Source of the DNA: Senegalimassilia faecalis
GTDB taxonomy: Bacteria; Actinomycetota; Coriobacteriia; Coriobacteriales; Eggerthellaceae
Direction of reading: 5' to 3'
DNA: 64,000 nt
Assembly (NCBI RefSeq): GCF_004135645.1
Contig: NZ_SDPW01000001.1
Coordinates: 1,116,001 to 1,180,000, forward strand
In this document: positions 24,387 to 33,519 of the stretch, in pieces
How positions within the stretch are numbered: position 1 is the stretch's first letter
Layout of the letters: the number at the start of each line of letters is the position of its first letter
Notes under the pieces: model-generated
What the model was told of the DNA's origin: nothing
Seen by the model: only the letters and a program-made list of their open reading frames with translations
The model's database searches: none
Made by a program: the position numbers and the translations under genes

Positions 24387-25371
24387 GCTTGAGACGTTCT
24401 CACTCGCGGAAGTGTTGCAAGAGCCCCAGGAGGAAACCGACTGGGTCATCGAGGACTTCGTCACCACGGGCCTCCACCTGCTCGTCGGCCCGCCAAAAGT
24501 GGGCAAGTCGTGGATGTCGCTCGATATGGCCATCTGCGTCGCCCAGGGCGATCAGTTTCTGGGCTTCGCCGCCGTGAAGTGCGATGTTCTATACCTTGCG
24601 CTCGAAGACCCGCGCCGCCGAATCAAAACCCGAGCGTGGAAGCTGCTCGACGAGACCAGCGGAAATGTCGACTTCGCGGTCGCTGCGGAGAAGGTTACCA
24701 GCGGGCTCATCCCCCAGATCGAGGACTACCTGGCCGAACACCCAGCCACCAAGCTCGTAATCATCGACACATTTCAGATGGTTCGCGACTCCAAGAATGA
24801 CAACGCCTACGCCGCAGACTATAACGACCTCACACCCCTCAAGCAGCTGGCCGACAGGTCGCACATCGCCATCGTCGTCGTGCATCACACCAGAAAGCAA
24901 GGCGACTCCGACGTGTTCAACACTGTGAGCGGCACGAATGGCATCACCGGCTGCGCCGACAGCACCATGGTGCTGTCCAACGTCAACCGCGCAGACGGCA
25001 ACGCGACCCTCTCGCTGACAGGGCGCGACCGCGAGTTCTTGGAGCTCAAGATCCGCTTCCGCCAATGCCGTTGGCTCTTGATCGAAAAGACCAGCCAGGA
25101 AGAGTTAGAAGAGCGCGATGTCCCCGACGACGTGCTGCGCACCATCGACTTCATGGCGGGATACCCGTCTCAGTGGCAGGGCACCCCCACCAAGCTGCTC
25201 GGCGAGATCGGCGCCGAGGGCGTGAGCGTCGCGGCGTTCGGCAAGCACCTCGCCGAGCATTCCGCCTTCATGGCCGGTCGCGGCATCTCCTACCAGCGCG
25301 CACGTACCCGCGAGGGCACCGTGCTCACGCTAAGCCACATCAGGACGGAGGCCGCGAGCGATGACCAGTAA
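24379..25371 (+). CDS. RecA-fold AAA ATPase (RepA/DnaB-helicase-like)
   Basis: 330 residues. Walker A GPPKVGKS at about residues 37-44, Walker B LVIIDTF near 125-131, then IVVVHHTRKQGDSDVF, as in the AAA_25/RepA family of plasmid replicative helicases and primase-linked ATPases. The start is ATG 24379 (MGRLETFSLAEV); an in-frame ATG at 24370 is too close to the AAGGG site. The C-terminal 90 residues look like a DNA-binding wing. It probably allows replication of the excised element, though no origin iterons are obvious. It overlaps the neighbouring genes at both ends. Confidence 0.82.
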   Translation: MGRLETFSLAEVLQEPQEETDWVIEDFVTTGLHLLVGPPKVGKSWMSLDMAICVAQGDQFLGFAAVKCDVLYLALEDPRRRIKTRAWKLLDETSGNVDFAVAAEKVTSGLIPQIEDYLAEHPATKLVIIDTFQMVRDSKNDNAYAADYNDLTPLKQLADRSHIAIVVVHHTRKQGDSDVFNTVSGTNGITGCADSTMVLSNVNRADGNATLSLTGRDREFLELKIRFRQCRWLLIEKTSQEELEERDVPDDVLRTIDFMAGYPSQWQGTPTKLLGEIGAEGVSVAAFGKHLAEHSAFMAGRGISYQRARTREGTVLTLSHIRTEAASDDQ

Positions 25372-25711
25372 GCGCGCCAAGCGCCTGAACGTCCGCATGT
25401 CGCAGTCCGATTACGAGGCTCTGGCCCGCGCGGCCGGGGCCTCCGGGCTCACCATTTCGGATTTCGTGCGTTTCCGCTGCCTCGAGGATGACGGCCGACC
25501 TCGCATCGTCGTCGATGCCGAAGCCCTCAGGGCCCTCTATTCGAACGAGCGCAGAATCGGCGGGCTGCTCAACCAGCTCCTGCGCCATGCGAACACCCGC
25601 CACCAGGACTTTCCGCAACTCGCAGCGCAGGCGCAGACCGCGCTCGCTCAGCTCGAGGAAAGCACAAGGCAAGTAAGCGAACTGATCGCAGAAGCGCGAA
25701 TTTCCGCGTAG
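25361..25711 (+). CDS. mobC: MobC-like relaxosome protein (ribbon-helix-helix)
   Basis: 116 residues. The N-terminus RLNVRMSQSDYEALARAAGA with TISDFVRFRCL is a ribbon-helix-helix of the MobC/NikA type, followed by ALYSNERRIGGLLNQLLRHA and a helical tail typical of mobilization accessory proteins. It overlaps the ATPase gene by 11 bases. The family binds oriT and helps the relaxase nick. Coupling protein and relaxase genes follow. Confidence 0.85.
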   Translation: MTSKRAKRLNVRMSQSDYEALARAAGASGLTISDFVRFRCLEDDGRPRIVVDAEALRALYSNERRIGGLLNQLLRHANTRHQDFPQLAAQAQTALAQLEESTRQVSELIAEARISA

Positions 25712-25729
25712 GGACACAGAAAGGAACTT

Positions 25730-27694
25730 ATGGACAACTTCGGCACCAAGAAAGCCATCGCGGCGGTTGCGTTTGCCATCGGCAGCGTTACCATCGCAGT
25801 CATCGCCGCGCCCGTCGGCGTGCCGATGGCCGGCAACATCCTGTTTAAGGACGGGACGAACTTCAAGCCGCTATGGACGATCCTCGTCAGCGGTGACCCG
25901 ATGGGCGGCTTGGGCCGGTACATCGCACAGCTCTTCGCGAGCGAGCACGGGGTCCCCGCATTCATGCTCTGGCTGAGCTTCGTCATGCTCATCTTCGGCC
26001 TGCTGCTGCTCATGCAGCATTACAAAAAGGATGAGCAGCGCAACGTCTCCGGCGGCATTCTAGGCGACGCCAAGCTCATCACGTCAATGCAGGAACTTCA
26101 CAAGAAGAACGACTTCTGGAATGGCAAGGGCACTCCCCAGAAAGCCGGCCTGGTAATCGGCAATTCGAAGAAGGGCTATCTATTCGACAGCTCGATCCCG
26201 CATTGGGCCATCACGGGCAAGACCGGCTCAGGTAAATCATGGCTCGTCTACCTGCAGACACTGCATCTTTGCATGGCCGCCGGGTGGAACCTCATCGTAA
26301 CCGGCAAGAACGAGATGCTGGAGCTCACGGGCGACAAAGCGCTCGAGCTCGGCTACCGTCGCATCGTGTTCGACCTAAGGGGCTACCCCGGCGCCAGCCG
26401 CTTCAACCCGATCGACCTCATCTCGGAGTTCGCAGAGGCCGGCAACGTGGGCGATGCGCAGCTGACCGCCCGCCAAACCGCGGCCGACCTCGTGCCCATC
26501 GGCGGCGAGAGCAACACCTACTTCCCCAAGGCGGCCCGTTCCGCGCTGACGGCGTGCCTGCTCATCGTGGCCTTCGCCAACATCCCGCGTTCGCAGAAGA
26601 ACATGGCAACCGTATGCGACATGTTCAACCGCGGCACCACCGGCGACGGCAAGGACCCCTCCGCGCCGCTTAAGGACTTCATCCGCAGTAGCGAGGTCGG
26701 CCCCGATCACCCGGCCTACGCCGCGGCGGTCGACTTCCTTTCCGACGGCGGCGTAACCACGGCCGGCAAGAACGTGCTGTCCACGTTGAAGGAGGCCTTG
26801 AGCATCTTCAACGACGAAGGCATCCGCCGCATCACTGCGGCAAGCGACGTCTCTATTCGCGACATGGTGCGCGAGAAGACCGTCGTGTACATGCACCTGC
26901 TGGAGGAGAACGCGCCGTACATGGTGCTCATGACGGCGTTTCTTAACCAGTGGTGGCGCATCGCGCAAACCGAAGCCGACAAGAACGGCGGCCGCCTGCC
27001 GCACGAGACCGCGATCCTCGGCGACGAATGGGGGAACCTGCCCAAAGTGGATGCCATGGCCGAGATCGTCACCCTTGGACGCTCGTACCGCCTGCACGCC
27101 TACTGCGCCACGCAGGACCTGAAGCAGTGGCAGAAGTACAGCAAGCGCGGCGACCAAAACGCCGGCCGCGACAAGATCTTGGGGTCCATGGGCGGCAAGG
27201 TGGCGCTGGCGCTGGCCAACCCCGACGACTGCCAGTACTTCACCCGCCTTGCCGGCAAGCGCACCGTGCGTACGCAGAACACCGGCACCTCGAAGCAGGG
27301 TTGCGGCGTAGCCGCAAGCGTCGGCAGCAGTGAAGCCTACACCGAGCGTGCCGACGACCTCATCCATGAATGGGAGTGGGCGAACCGCGCGCCCGTAAAG
27401 GACGGCGCCATCGTGATCAAGGGTGCGGAGAACTCCAAGCCTGGGCGCGAGGGAGTGTTCCAGATGCCCGTCACCTATGCGAGCAACACGCCGGCAGGCG
27501 AGTTCTTCGGTCTGGGCAACGAGCAGGAATGCGACGCCAAGCGCATGCTGTTCCGCCAAAACGCCGAGAACCAGGCAGCCGTTTGCAAGCAGGACGTCGA
27601 GATCTGGCGCGTCGATTTCGACGCTTGCAAATCCGAGCAGACCGCCCATGCCGAGGTCGTTGACGACGAGTGGCAAGCCTGGGACGGCATGTAG
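25730..27694 (+). CDS. Type IV coupling protein (VirD4/TraG family)
   Basis: 654 residues. Two membrane helices (about 8-30 and 80-100) are followed by the ATPase with Walker A GKTGSGKS near residue 163-170 and Walker B-like ETAILGDEWGNLPKV around 426-440, then LGRSYRLHAYCATQDLKQW, the classic VirD4 pattern. It carries the relaxase-DNA complex to a secretion channel. The other secretion genes are missing, so it must use a conjugative helper. The start is ATG 25730 with AGAAAGGAACTT before it. The relaxase begins two bases after its stop. Confidence 0.93.
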   Translation: MDNFGTKKAIAAVAFAIGSVTIAVIAAPVGVPMAGNILFKDGTNFKPLWTILVSGDPMGGLGRYIAQLFASEHGVPAFMLWLSFVMLIFGLLLLMQHYKKDEQRNVSGGILGDAKLITSMQELHKKNDFWNGKGTPQKAGLVIGNSKKGYLFDSSIPHWAITGKTGSGKSWLVYLQTLHLCMAAGWNLIVTGKNEMLELTGDKALELGYRRIVFDLRGYPGASRFNPIDLISEFAEAGNVGDAQLTARQTAADLVPIGGESNTYFPKAARSALTACLLIVAFANIPRSQKNMATVCDMFNRGTTGDGKDPSAPLKDFIRSSEVGPDHPAYAAAVDFLSDGGVTTAGKNVLSTLKEALSIFNDEGIRRITAASDVSIRDMVREKTVVYMHLLEENAPYMVLMTAFLNQWWRIAQTEADKNGGRLPHETAILGDEWGNLPKVDAMAEIVTLGRSYRLHAYCATQDLKQWQKYSKRGDQNAGRDKILGSMGGKVALALANPDDCQYFTRLAGKRTVRTQNTGTSKQGCGVAASVGSSEAYTERADDLIHEWEWANRAPVKDGAIVIKGAENSKPGREGVFQMPVTYASNTPAGEFFGLGNEQECDAKRMLFRQNAENQAAVCKQDVEIWRVDFDACKSEQTAHAEVVDDEWQAWDGM

Positions 27695-27696
27695 CC

Positions 27697-28581
27697 GTGA
27701 GCGCCATCAAGCAGGTGGCGGTCACCTCGGCCGCTCACGCGGGCTCATTGGGCAAGTACCTCAACGACGAGCGGGCCCTGATGCGCGATTCCCAGCACAT
27801 CGCGAACGAGGACCGGTGGTTCGAGGAGATGGACGCCACCCGCGAGGCCTACGGGCACAACGCCCCGGGTCGCGCGGGCGCGTCCACGACCTACATGTAC
27901 CACCAAGTCATCGCATTCAACCCCGATGAATGCAGCTGCAACGGCGGCAAGATGACGCCGCAGAAGTGCATGGAATTCGCGAAGGACTGGGTGCAGGCCC
28001 GCTACCCGGCGCAAGAGGCGCTTTGGGTGCTGCACAAAGAGCACTGCGCAGCCGACGGCACCGACCGATTCGCTGTGCACATCGGCATCAACCGCACGAA
28101 CCTGGAGACCGGCAACCGGCTCTGCGAGGGGCGCGGGCAGAAGGCGAAGGTGGACCGCGCGAACGCGATGCGCGCACTGGATGCCAAATGGGGCTTGCGT
28201 CAGATGGAAAAGGGCGAGCGAAACTCACGCGTCCACGCCATGCAGCCCACGCGTGCCGAGAAGGAGATGCACGCCCGCGGCGTGCAGCCCGACAAGGCCT
28301 GCATCCGGCAGCACGTGCGCCAGCGCGTGGCCGAGATCTCGCGCGAGGCGCCCGCCGGCAACCGCATGCGCGAGCTTGCCTCCAGGCTCAAGGCCGACGG
28401 CATAGAGATGTCCGTCAGCAAGGGCGGCAAGCAAGTAATGTTCCAGCGCGAGGGCAGCGGCTTCAAGGTGGGCGGCAGCCGCCTTGGCCGCGGCTTTTCC
28501 ATACAGGGCATCGCCAAGGGGCTCGGCATGGAAACGGGGATGCAGCTTGGCAGGGCGGCATCCCAGGAAATGGACCGCTAG
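27697..28581 (+). CDS. Relaxase/mobilization nuclease
   Basis: 294 residues from GTG 27697. The frame is open further into the coupling-protein gene, but there is no ribosome site there. The N-terminal half matches relaxase/mobilization nucleases: SLGKYLNDERALMRDSQ with a candidate catalytic Tyr, TYMYHQVIAFNPDE, and RFAVHIGINRTNLETGNRL with the metal-site His. The C-terminus is basic (RLKADGIEMSVSKGGKQVMF). It nicks oriT and pilots the strand. It is short for a relaxase, as often in mobilizable elements. A hairpin with a weak T tract ends the operon. Confidence 0.82.
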   Translation: MSAIKQVAVTSAAHAGSLGKYLNDERALMRDSQHIANEDRWFEEMDATREAYGHNAPGRAGASTTYMYHQVIAFNPDECSCNGGKMTPQKCMEFAKDWVQARYPAQEALWVLHKEHCAADGTDRFAVHIGINRTNLETGNRLCEGRGQKAKVDRANAMRALDAKWGLRQMEKGERNSRVHAMQPTRAEKEMHARGVQPDKACIRQHVRQRVAEISREAPAGNRMRELASRLKADGIEMSVSKGGKQVMFQREGSGFKVGGSRLGRGFSIQGIAKGLGMETGMQLGRAASQEMDR

Positions 28582-28599
28582 CGGGTTATTTCCGTTGCA

Positions 28600-28637
28600 G
28601 GGGCGTTCGGGCTCAGGGACCCGGCGCCCCTTCTTGT
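28600..28637 (+). terminator. Terminator after relaxase
   Basis: GGGGCG and CGCCCC enclose an inner CGGG/CCCG stem, followed by TTCTTGTTT. Confidence 0.55.
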
Positions 28638-28639
28638 TT

Positions 28640-29213
28640 CGAGGGGGCCGGCCTGCCGAAGGCTAGCCGCAAACCCCGAGAACGGCGCAGCCGGGACTCA
28701 CGTGCCGGAGGCGCGCGGAAGCCCGGCGAGCAGGCCCCGCAGGGCAAGATCATCGCCGCGAGCGCGCCAAGGATTTGGCGTGTGAGTAGCGATGTACATC
28801 TTGCATCCACTGGACGCAGCGACTCGACCCGTTGAGCGGAGTCCGGTGGATCGTGAGCGCGGTTGAGCCGCCGCGAGCAAAGCCCGCGCCGATATGGCAT
28901 GGGCGAGCGATGCGTGCGGCGACCCGCGCGAGAGGCGGACGGCCGGCGAAAGGTGCCAGTGGCACGTTTCGCCCGTGGCCGCCGGCGTGAGCGGAGCGCG
29001 CAGTGAAGAAGCCGGTGGCTTCTTCGAACGGAGCGCGCAGCGAGAGCGAAGGCGAAGCGATGGCGACCCAGGGGAGCCATCGAGCGCAGCCGGAGCGGGC
29101 TTTGCCGCCCATAAGCGGCGAAGCGTCGGGCGCAAGGCCGACATCGCGCAGAGCGATAGCGAAGCGCATCGGGCGCGAGCCCGATATACGCGGGCGGCAT
29201 CGGTTTGCGAGCA
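28640..29213. other. Hairpin-dense noncoding stretch; candidate structured RNA or oriT region
   Basis: No supportable gene in about 570 bases. Successive strong hairpins: 28945-28973 (12 pairs, loop AGT, one G-G mismatch), 29005-29025 (GAAGAAGCC, loop GGT), 29058-29082 (CGATGGC), 29099-29124 (ten pairs), 29125-29142 (GTCGG), 29143-29157 (ATCGC) and 29168-29185 (ATCGGGC with a GCGA tetraloop). The word CGGAGCGCGCAG is repeated around the second hairpin. A relaxase gene next door makes oriT possible. The density of stems also suits a large structured RNA. Confidence 0.45.
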
Positions 29214-29248
29214 TGCGAAAAGCGGGACCGCCTTTCGGCGGCCCCGCT
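29214..29248 (-). terminator. Minus-strand terminator
   Basis: Read on the minus strand: GCGGG-x-CCGCC, loop GAAA, GGCGG-x-CCCGC, then TTTT. It terminates leftward transcription coming from the short frame at 29274-29357. Confidence 0.55.
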
Positions 29249-29250
29249 GC

Positions 29251-29287
29251 CCTTGGAGGGCTAGGAGGTCTGGTTAGCCCTCCAAGG
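29251..29287. repeat. 13-bp perfect inverted repeat
   Basis: CCTTGGAGGGCTA and TAGCCCTCCAAGG with an 11-base spacer. The left-reading frame 29357-29274 ends inside it. Confidence 0.6.
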
Positions 29288-29357
29288 TGCCAAGTGCGTT
29301 GACGTGATATCTGTAGGTTGTTTTGTTCATGACGTTCACCTTGTCTTTCTGATTCAT
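29274..29357 (-). pseudogene. Short frame, probable 3' tail of the gene cut by the Tn554-like element
   Basis: 27 codons on the minus strand ending YRYHVNALGTLEG then stop, followed by a terminator. The end of the YraN-like gene on the other side of the recombinase trio reads RHHINAWGSCV. The shared H-V/I-N-A-x-G stretch, also similar in DNA (CCAAG...CGTTGA...GTGAT), suggests that the native tail stayed here and the body lies at 33998-34354. No good ribosome site is present, so independent translation is unlikely. Confidence 0.35.
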
Positions 29358-29530
29358 ATGCCCAGCTCAGGGCATGTTTCAAACGTGTTTTTATTAATAC
29401 CTTCGAGCGGCGGCTCCCGCTCTTATCTTCTAGATTGTGTCCGAGGCGCAAGGCCGCGGTCACCCCAGCTCCAACCTGGGCAAACGGACGGGCCAGCGTC
29501 GAAGACACCCGTACGACAGGAAGGAGCAAC

Positions 29531-30610
29531 ATGGAGCTGCACACAGTCGCCGTGCACGGAAGCCCGCGCGTCATCCTCTTGGACGACCGCATGGCCCCCG
29601 TGCGGCCCGTCTTCAGGTACCTCGAGTTCCTGAGGCTGAAGAACCGGGCCCCCAGCACTCTCGCGTCCTACGCCCAGGACCTCAAAACCTACTGGGTCTT
29701 CCTTTCCCAGAAGGGCTACGCCTACGACGAGGCCACGCCCTCCACCATCAACGAGTACAAGGCCTATTTGCAGTCAAATGACCCCGACGCCCTCGTCCTC
29801 TACCTGGAGAGCGTGCGCTGCGGGTCGACCATCAACAGGATGCTCAGCACGCTCAAGGGCTTCTACGGCTGGTGCGAGCTACTGGGGGCCGTCGAACTCA
29901 ACCCCGTTCTCTCCCAGGCGGTGGCTATGCCGCCCGGCATGCACAAGGGCATGCTCCACCACGCTCGCAGAGACAGCAGGACCGTCCAGGGCGTCTTCAA
30001 GGTCAAAGAGAGCCCCAGGCGCGTCCGCATCGTCACCGACGAGGAGATGTCCACCATACTGGACGCCGCCAATAGCGAACGCGACAAGCTCCTGCTCTCG
30101 CTGCTGTACATGACCGGCGCCAGGATCCAGGAGGCCCTCGACCTCCAGATCGGCTCCATACCCATTCCCGACCAGTTCGCCCCCGTCTCCGTCGTAGAAA
30201 ACATCAAGTCAAAGGGGAAGCGGCGCGACCTGTACGTCCCGCTCAGGTGCCTGGAGCTCATCGACGCCTACATAATCGGCGGGAGAGCCGACATCGCTAC
30301 CGACCACGACTTCCTGTTCGTGGCCGACCACGGGCCGTGGCGCGGGCGCAAGCTTACCTACAACGCCGCCTACGACTCCCTGACCCGCATACGCGAGAAG
30401 ACGGGCATATCGTTCGGCTTCCACGATCTGAGGCACACGTTCAACACGAACCTAGCCGAGGCGGGCGTCGACGTCGCGGTGAGGCAGCTCCTCTTGGGGC
30501 ATGCCCACGCGTCCACCACCGATCGCTACACCCACCTCTCCAGCAAGCGCGCCTGCGAGGCGTTGGAATCCTACTGGGAGAGGAGCGTGATGTCATGCCC
30601 GCAGAGCTGA
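29531..30610 (+). CDS. Tyrosine recombinase 1 of the trio (TnpA-like)
   Basis: 359 residues from ATG 29531 with AAGGAG five bases upstream. It has a SAM-like N-terminal domain (RYLEFLRLKNRAPSTLASYA) and a catalytic domain with Arg in LLYMTGARIQEALDL, the box HDLRHTFNTNLAEAG, the second His in LLLGHAHASTTDRYTH and its Tyr. The length equals Tn554 TnpA (about 360). It overlaps the second recombinase gene by 16 bases, so the trio is made together. Confidence 0.92.
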   Translation: MELHTVAVHGSPRVILLDDRMAPVRPVFRYLEFLRLKNRAPSTLASYAQDLKTYWVFLSQKGYAYDEATPSTINEYKAYLQSNDPDALVLYLESVRCGSTINRMLSTLKGFYGWCELLGAVELNPVLSQAVAMPPGMHKGMLHHARRDSRTVQGVFKVKESPRRVRIVTDEEMSTILDAANSERDKLLLSLLYMTGARIQEALDLQIGSIPIPDQFAPVSVVENIKSKGKRRDLYVPLRCLELIDAYIIGGRADIATDHDFLFVADHGPWRGRKLTYNAAYDSLTRIREKTGISFGFHDLRHTFNTNLAEAGVDVAVRQLLLGHAHASTTDRYTHLSSKRACEALESYWERSVMSCPQS

Positions 30611-32019
30611 CCCCCTCGAGGACCAGGCCGAGGAGCGGCCAATGGGTTCTCGTCGAGACGAGGCCGGAATCCGCGTCCTGCGGCAAGAGGTTCGGGTTCA
30701 CCCTTGACCAGCTGCCCGACCAGGTCAGGCGCGCCGTCGGAGACTATGCATGGACGTGCTACACGGCCAGGACCGTGAGCGCGAGAAGCGTAGCCACTCA
30801 CTGCAGGAACGCCCGCTACTTCGCAGACTACCTGAAGTCGAGCGGCGTCGACGACCTGCGCGACCTAACCCCCCAGCTAATGGATGGCTTCCGCTCCTAC
30901 CTTGCGTCCGCGATTTCCTACAGGGAGGGCAGGCCCCTGGGCTACAGGAGCCAATACAGCATATTCAAGGACATCAGGAGCATCGTCTGCTGGCTCCAGG
31001 TGAACAGGCCCGAGAGCATCGCGCAGACGGCCCTGTACGAGGGCTGCGAGTTCCTCGGCATCAACCAGACCCGCGACATCGATTACCTGTCCGACGACGT
31101 GGTCGCCCAAGTCAACACAGCCCTTCCGAACGAGAAGAACGAGATCTTGCGCAACGCCATACTCATCCTCGAGAGCACAGGCATGCGCGCCAGCGAGCTC
31201 GAGAATCTCAGGGTAGACTGCGTGAGCAAGCACCCCGTCAACGGGCACATGATCGAGTGGTTCGACCTCAAGAACGGCGTTCAGAGGAAGCCGATCCCGG
31301 CGTCCCCGCAGTGCGTCGCAGCCGTCTCCCGGATCGCCGAGCTGACCGAGGAGGCCCGCAGGGAGATGCCGGAGAAGGACCGTGGCTTCCTGATGGTCTT
31401 CAAGGACCCCCACCGCTCGTACGCATGCAAGCGCATACGGTCCCATCTCATGCGGGCCTGGCTCAAGAAGTTCGCGGAGAGGCACGAGATCAGGGAGCAA
31501 GACGGCAGCATCGCCAGCCTCACCGTTCACTCCTTCAGACGCACGCTCGCCACCGACATGGTTTCCAAGGGTGTCGACCTAGTCGTCGTGAAGGAGGTTA
31601 TGGGCCACGCCTTCGCCTCCACCACCAAGGGCTACTACGCCAAAGTGAAGGACCCCGCCATGGCGAAGGCCTTCTCCGAGCTGCGGCCGGTGGGCGCGAG
31701 GCAGACCGATGCCCTGACGGCGGATGAGCGTGCGTGGCTCGCCGAGAACGGCGACACGAAGGCCCTCCTCTCGGATGGGTACTGCGCGAAGCCGTTTAGC
31801 GACGGCGAGGTCTGCAGCAGGCTCATGCAGTCAGGCCGATGCCTGACCTGCGCGAGGTTCGTTACCACGCCGGAGTTTCTGGATGCCCACAGGGAGCGGT
31901 TGGCCGGCATCAGGGCCGACATGGAAGCGGGCGCCGCCTACGGCGAGCACTACCGCCAGCACCTCCAGGCGACAGCCGATCTGCTAGAGGCCCTGATAAG
32001 GCAACTGGAGGCGATGTAG
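30595..32019 (+). CDS. Tyrosine recombinase 2 of the trio (TnpB-like)
   Basis: 474 residues from ATG 30595, AGGAG nine bases upstream inside gene 1. The catalytic set is Arg in ESTGMRASELENL, HSFRRTLATDMVSKG, and VMGHAFASTTKGYYAKV. The C-terminal 110 residues carry cysteines (DGYCAKPFSDGEVCSRL and GRCLTCARF), which looks like a small zinc-binding or DNA-contact module found in TnpB-type recombinases. Its stop is followed immediately by the start of gene 3. Confidence 0.9.
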   Translation: MPAELTPSRTRPRSGQWVLVETRPESASCGKRFGFTLDQLPDQVRRAVGDYAWTCYTARTVSARSVATHCRNARYFADYLKSSGVDDLRDLTPQLMDGFRSYLASAISYREGRPLGYRSQYSIFKDIRSIVCWLQVNRPESIAQTALYEGCEFLGINQTRDIDYLSDDVVAQVNTALPNEKNEILRNAILILESTGMRASELENLRVDCVSKHPVNGHMIEWFDLKNGVQRKPIPASPQCVAAVSRIAELTEEARREMPEKDRGFLMVFKDPHRSYACKRIRSHLMRAWLKKFAERHEIREQDGSIASLTVHSFRRTLATDMVSKGVDLVVVKEVMGHAFASTTKGYYAKVKDPAMAKAFSELRPVGARQTDALTADERAWLAENGDTKALLSDGYCAKPFSDGEVCSRLMQSGRCLTCARFVTTPEFLDAHRERLAGIRADMEAGAAYGEHYRQHLQATADLLEALIRQLEAM

Positions 32020-33519
32020 ATGGAGGCCATCGCAATTGACATCCTGCCGGCGCAGAAGAACGAGCGAGCCGAGACCGAGTGGAACCCGGAGGTCGGGAGA
32101 TCTCGGTTCCGCGACGACGTATGGGACCTGACGGACCTTACGCCCGACTGGGTCCAAGGCCATCGCAGGAAGATAGACTTCACCGCCGTTGCCGAGCCCG
32201 GGCTCCGGGAAGTATGGCGGCACTACGCCTACTGGAAGCTCGGACGCGTCAAGGCATCAACCGTGACGTCGATGAGGAGCAACATCTTGAGGCTCTTCGG
32301 ATACTGCACCGTGATGGGTGCGGACAGGCTATCGGACCTCGACGAGCACGACATACTTGGCCTGCCCCTCTGGCTTTCCTCCTGCGGAATCGAGCCAGCC
32401 ACCCAGGTTCACGTTCTCCAAGTGGCAGACGAGATCATAAGAATCGGCCAGTTGCGGGGCTGGGACGTTCCCGAAAGCGTCAACATGGCCGCAGTAAAGG
32501 CCCGGCCCGAGTGGCCAAAGGGGGACCCGCCCCACAAGAAGACCAAGGTGATACCGGACGACACCATGGAGCGCGTTCTCGAGTGCGCCCTCATGGAGGA
32601 AGACACGATAAGCAAATCCTTGATAATCATCCTCAGCCAGACAGGGCTAAGAGCCAGCGAGGTCGTCACGATAGAGAGGGGCTGCATAGAGCAGGCGCCC
32701 GCCGGCATGCACACCATGGAGGTGTTGATCTCAAAGACCGTCAAGCAGGGCCCAACCCCGCACAGGATACTGGTCAACAGCCTTGTCGTCGACGCGGTGA
32801 GGGAGCTCGAGAAGCGAAATCCCGCTTCCGAGGGCCCGCTGTTCGTGCGGCCCGTCAGGGGCAAGGTAAAGAGAATGACGGCGTCCGACGTCGCGAACAG
32901 GTTGAAGCGCTTCTGCCTGCGCTGGTCGATAACCGATGCCGGCGGCAAGCCCGCCATACACCCCCACATGTTCAGGACCACGTTCGTGCGGTCGCTGGTC
33001 ATGCAGGGCATCCCTCTGGCGTTCATCATGGAACACTACGCCCACGTCTCCATAGACATGACGGCGCACTACCTTCAGCTCAGCCGAGAGGACCTGCGCA
33101 GCGCATGGGGCAAAGCGATACTGTCGCCCGACTCCACGATTGCGGGCAAGCGGGCGAGGCAGATAAGGGCCGCGGTGGCCAAAGAGCTCAAGGCCAGGGC
33201 CGAGGAGAGCGTCGAGGACGTCATTGCCTCCCTTGCGGACTCCATGAGCTTCAACCCTCTGCCGACGGGCGTCTGCCTATACGACCTGCGCCGCGGCCCC
33301 TGCTCGAAGGGTGAGAGCTGCTTCTTCTACAATTGCCCGAACTACGTGACCGAGAAGCGCTTCTACCCCGTCCTCAAGCGAGAGCTCGACCTCATCGAAG
33401 AGGAGATGTCTCGCCTGAAGGCGCTGGGGCGGGAGCGCGAATGGCAACGCCAGTACGCGAAGCGCGCTCATCTTGAGCCCCTCGTCAGAGATTTGGAGGA
33501 GCAGGTCAATGAACAATAG
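32020..33519 (+). CDS. Tyrosine recombinase 3 of the trio
   Basis: 499 residues starting at ATG 32020, directly after the previous stop. Catalytic Arg in LSQTGLRASEVVTIERG, then HPHMFRTTFVRSLVMQG (the usual H-x-x-R box reads H-M-F-R), and IMEHYAHVSIDMTAHYLQL. The C-terminal Cys cluster GVCLYDLRRGPCSKGESCFF followed by C in NCPNY resembles that of gene 2. Three consecutive recombinases are the signature of RIT elements and of extended Tn554 relatives; each may act on a different strand or end. Confidence 0.88.
   Translation: MEAIAIDILPAQKNERAETEWNPEVGRSRFRDDVWDLTDLTPDWVQGHRRKIDFTAVAEPGLREVWRHYAYWKLGRVKASTVTSMRSNILRLFGYCTVMGADRLSDLDEHDILGLPLWLSSCGIEPATQVHVLQVADEIIRIGQLRGWDVPESVNMAAVKARPEWPKGDPPHKKTKVIPDDTMERVLECALMEEDTISKSLIIILSQTGLRASEVVTIERGCIEQAPAGMHTMEVLISKTVKQGPTPHRILVNSLVVDAVRELEKRNPASEGPLFVRPVRGKVKRMTASDVANRLKRFCLRWSITDAGGKPAIHPHMFRTTFVRSLVMQGIPLAFIMEHYAHVSIDMTAHYLQLSREDLRSAWGKAILSPDSTIAGKRARQIRAAVAKELKARAEESVEDVIASLADSMSFNPLPTGVCLYDLRRGPCSKGESCFFYNCPNYVTEKRFYPVLKRELDLIEEEMSRLKALGREREWQRQYAKRAHLEPLVRDLEEQVNEQ

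Noticed and set aside
28894-29277. Open frames on both strands of the hairpin-dense stretch
   Set aside because: The translations are Arg/Ala/Gly-rich and follow the hairpins; no start signal or domain.
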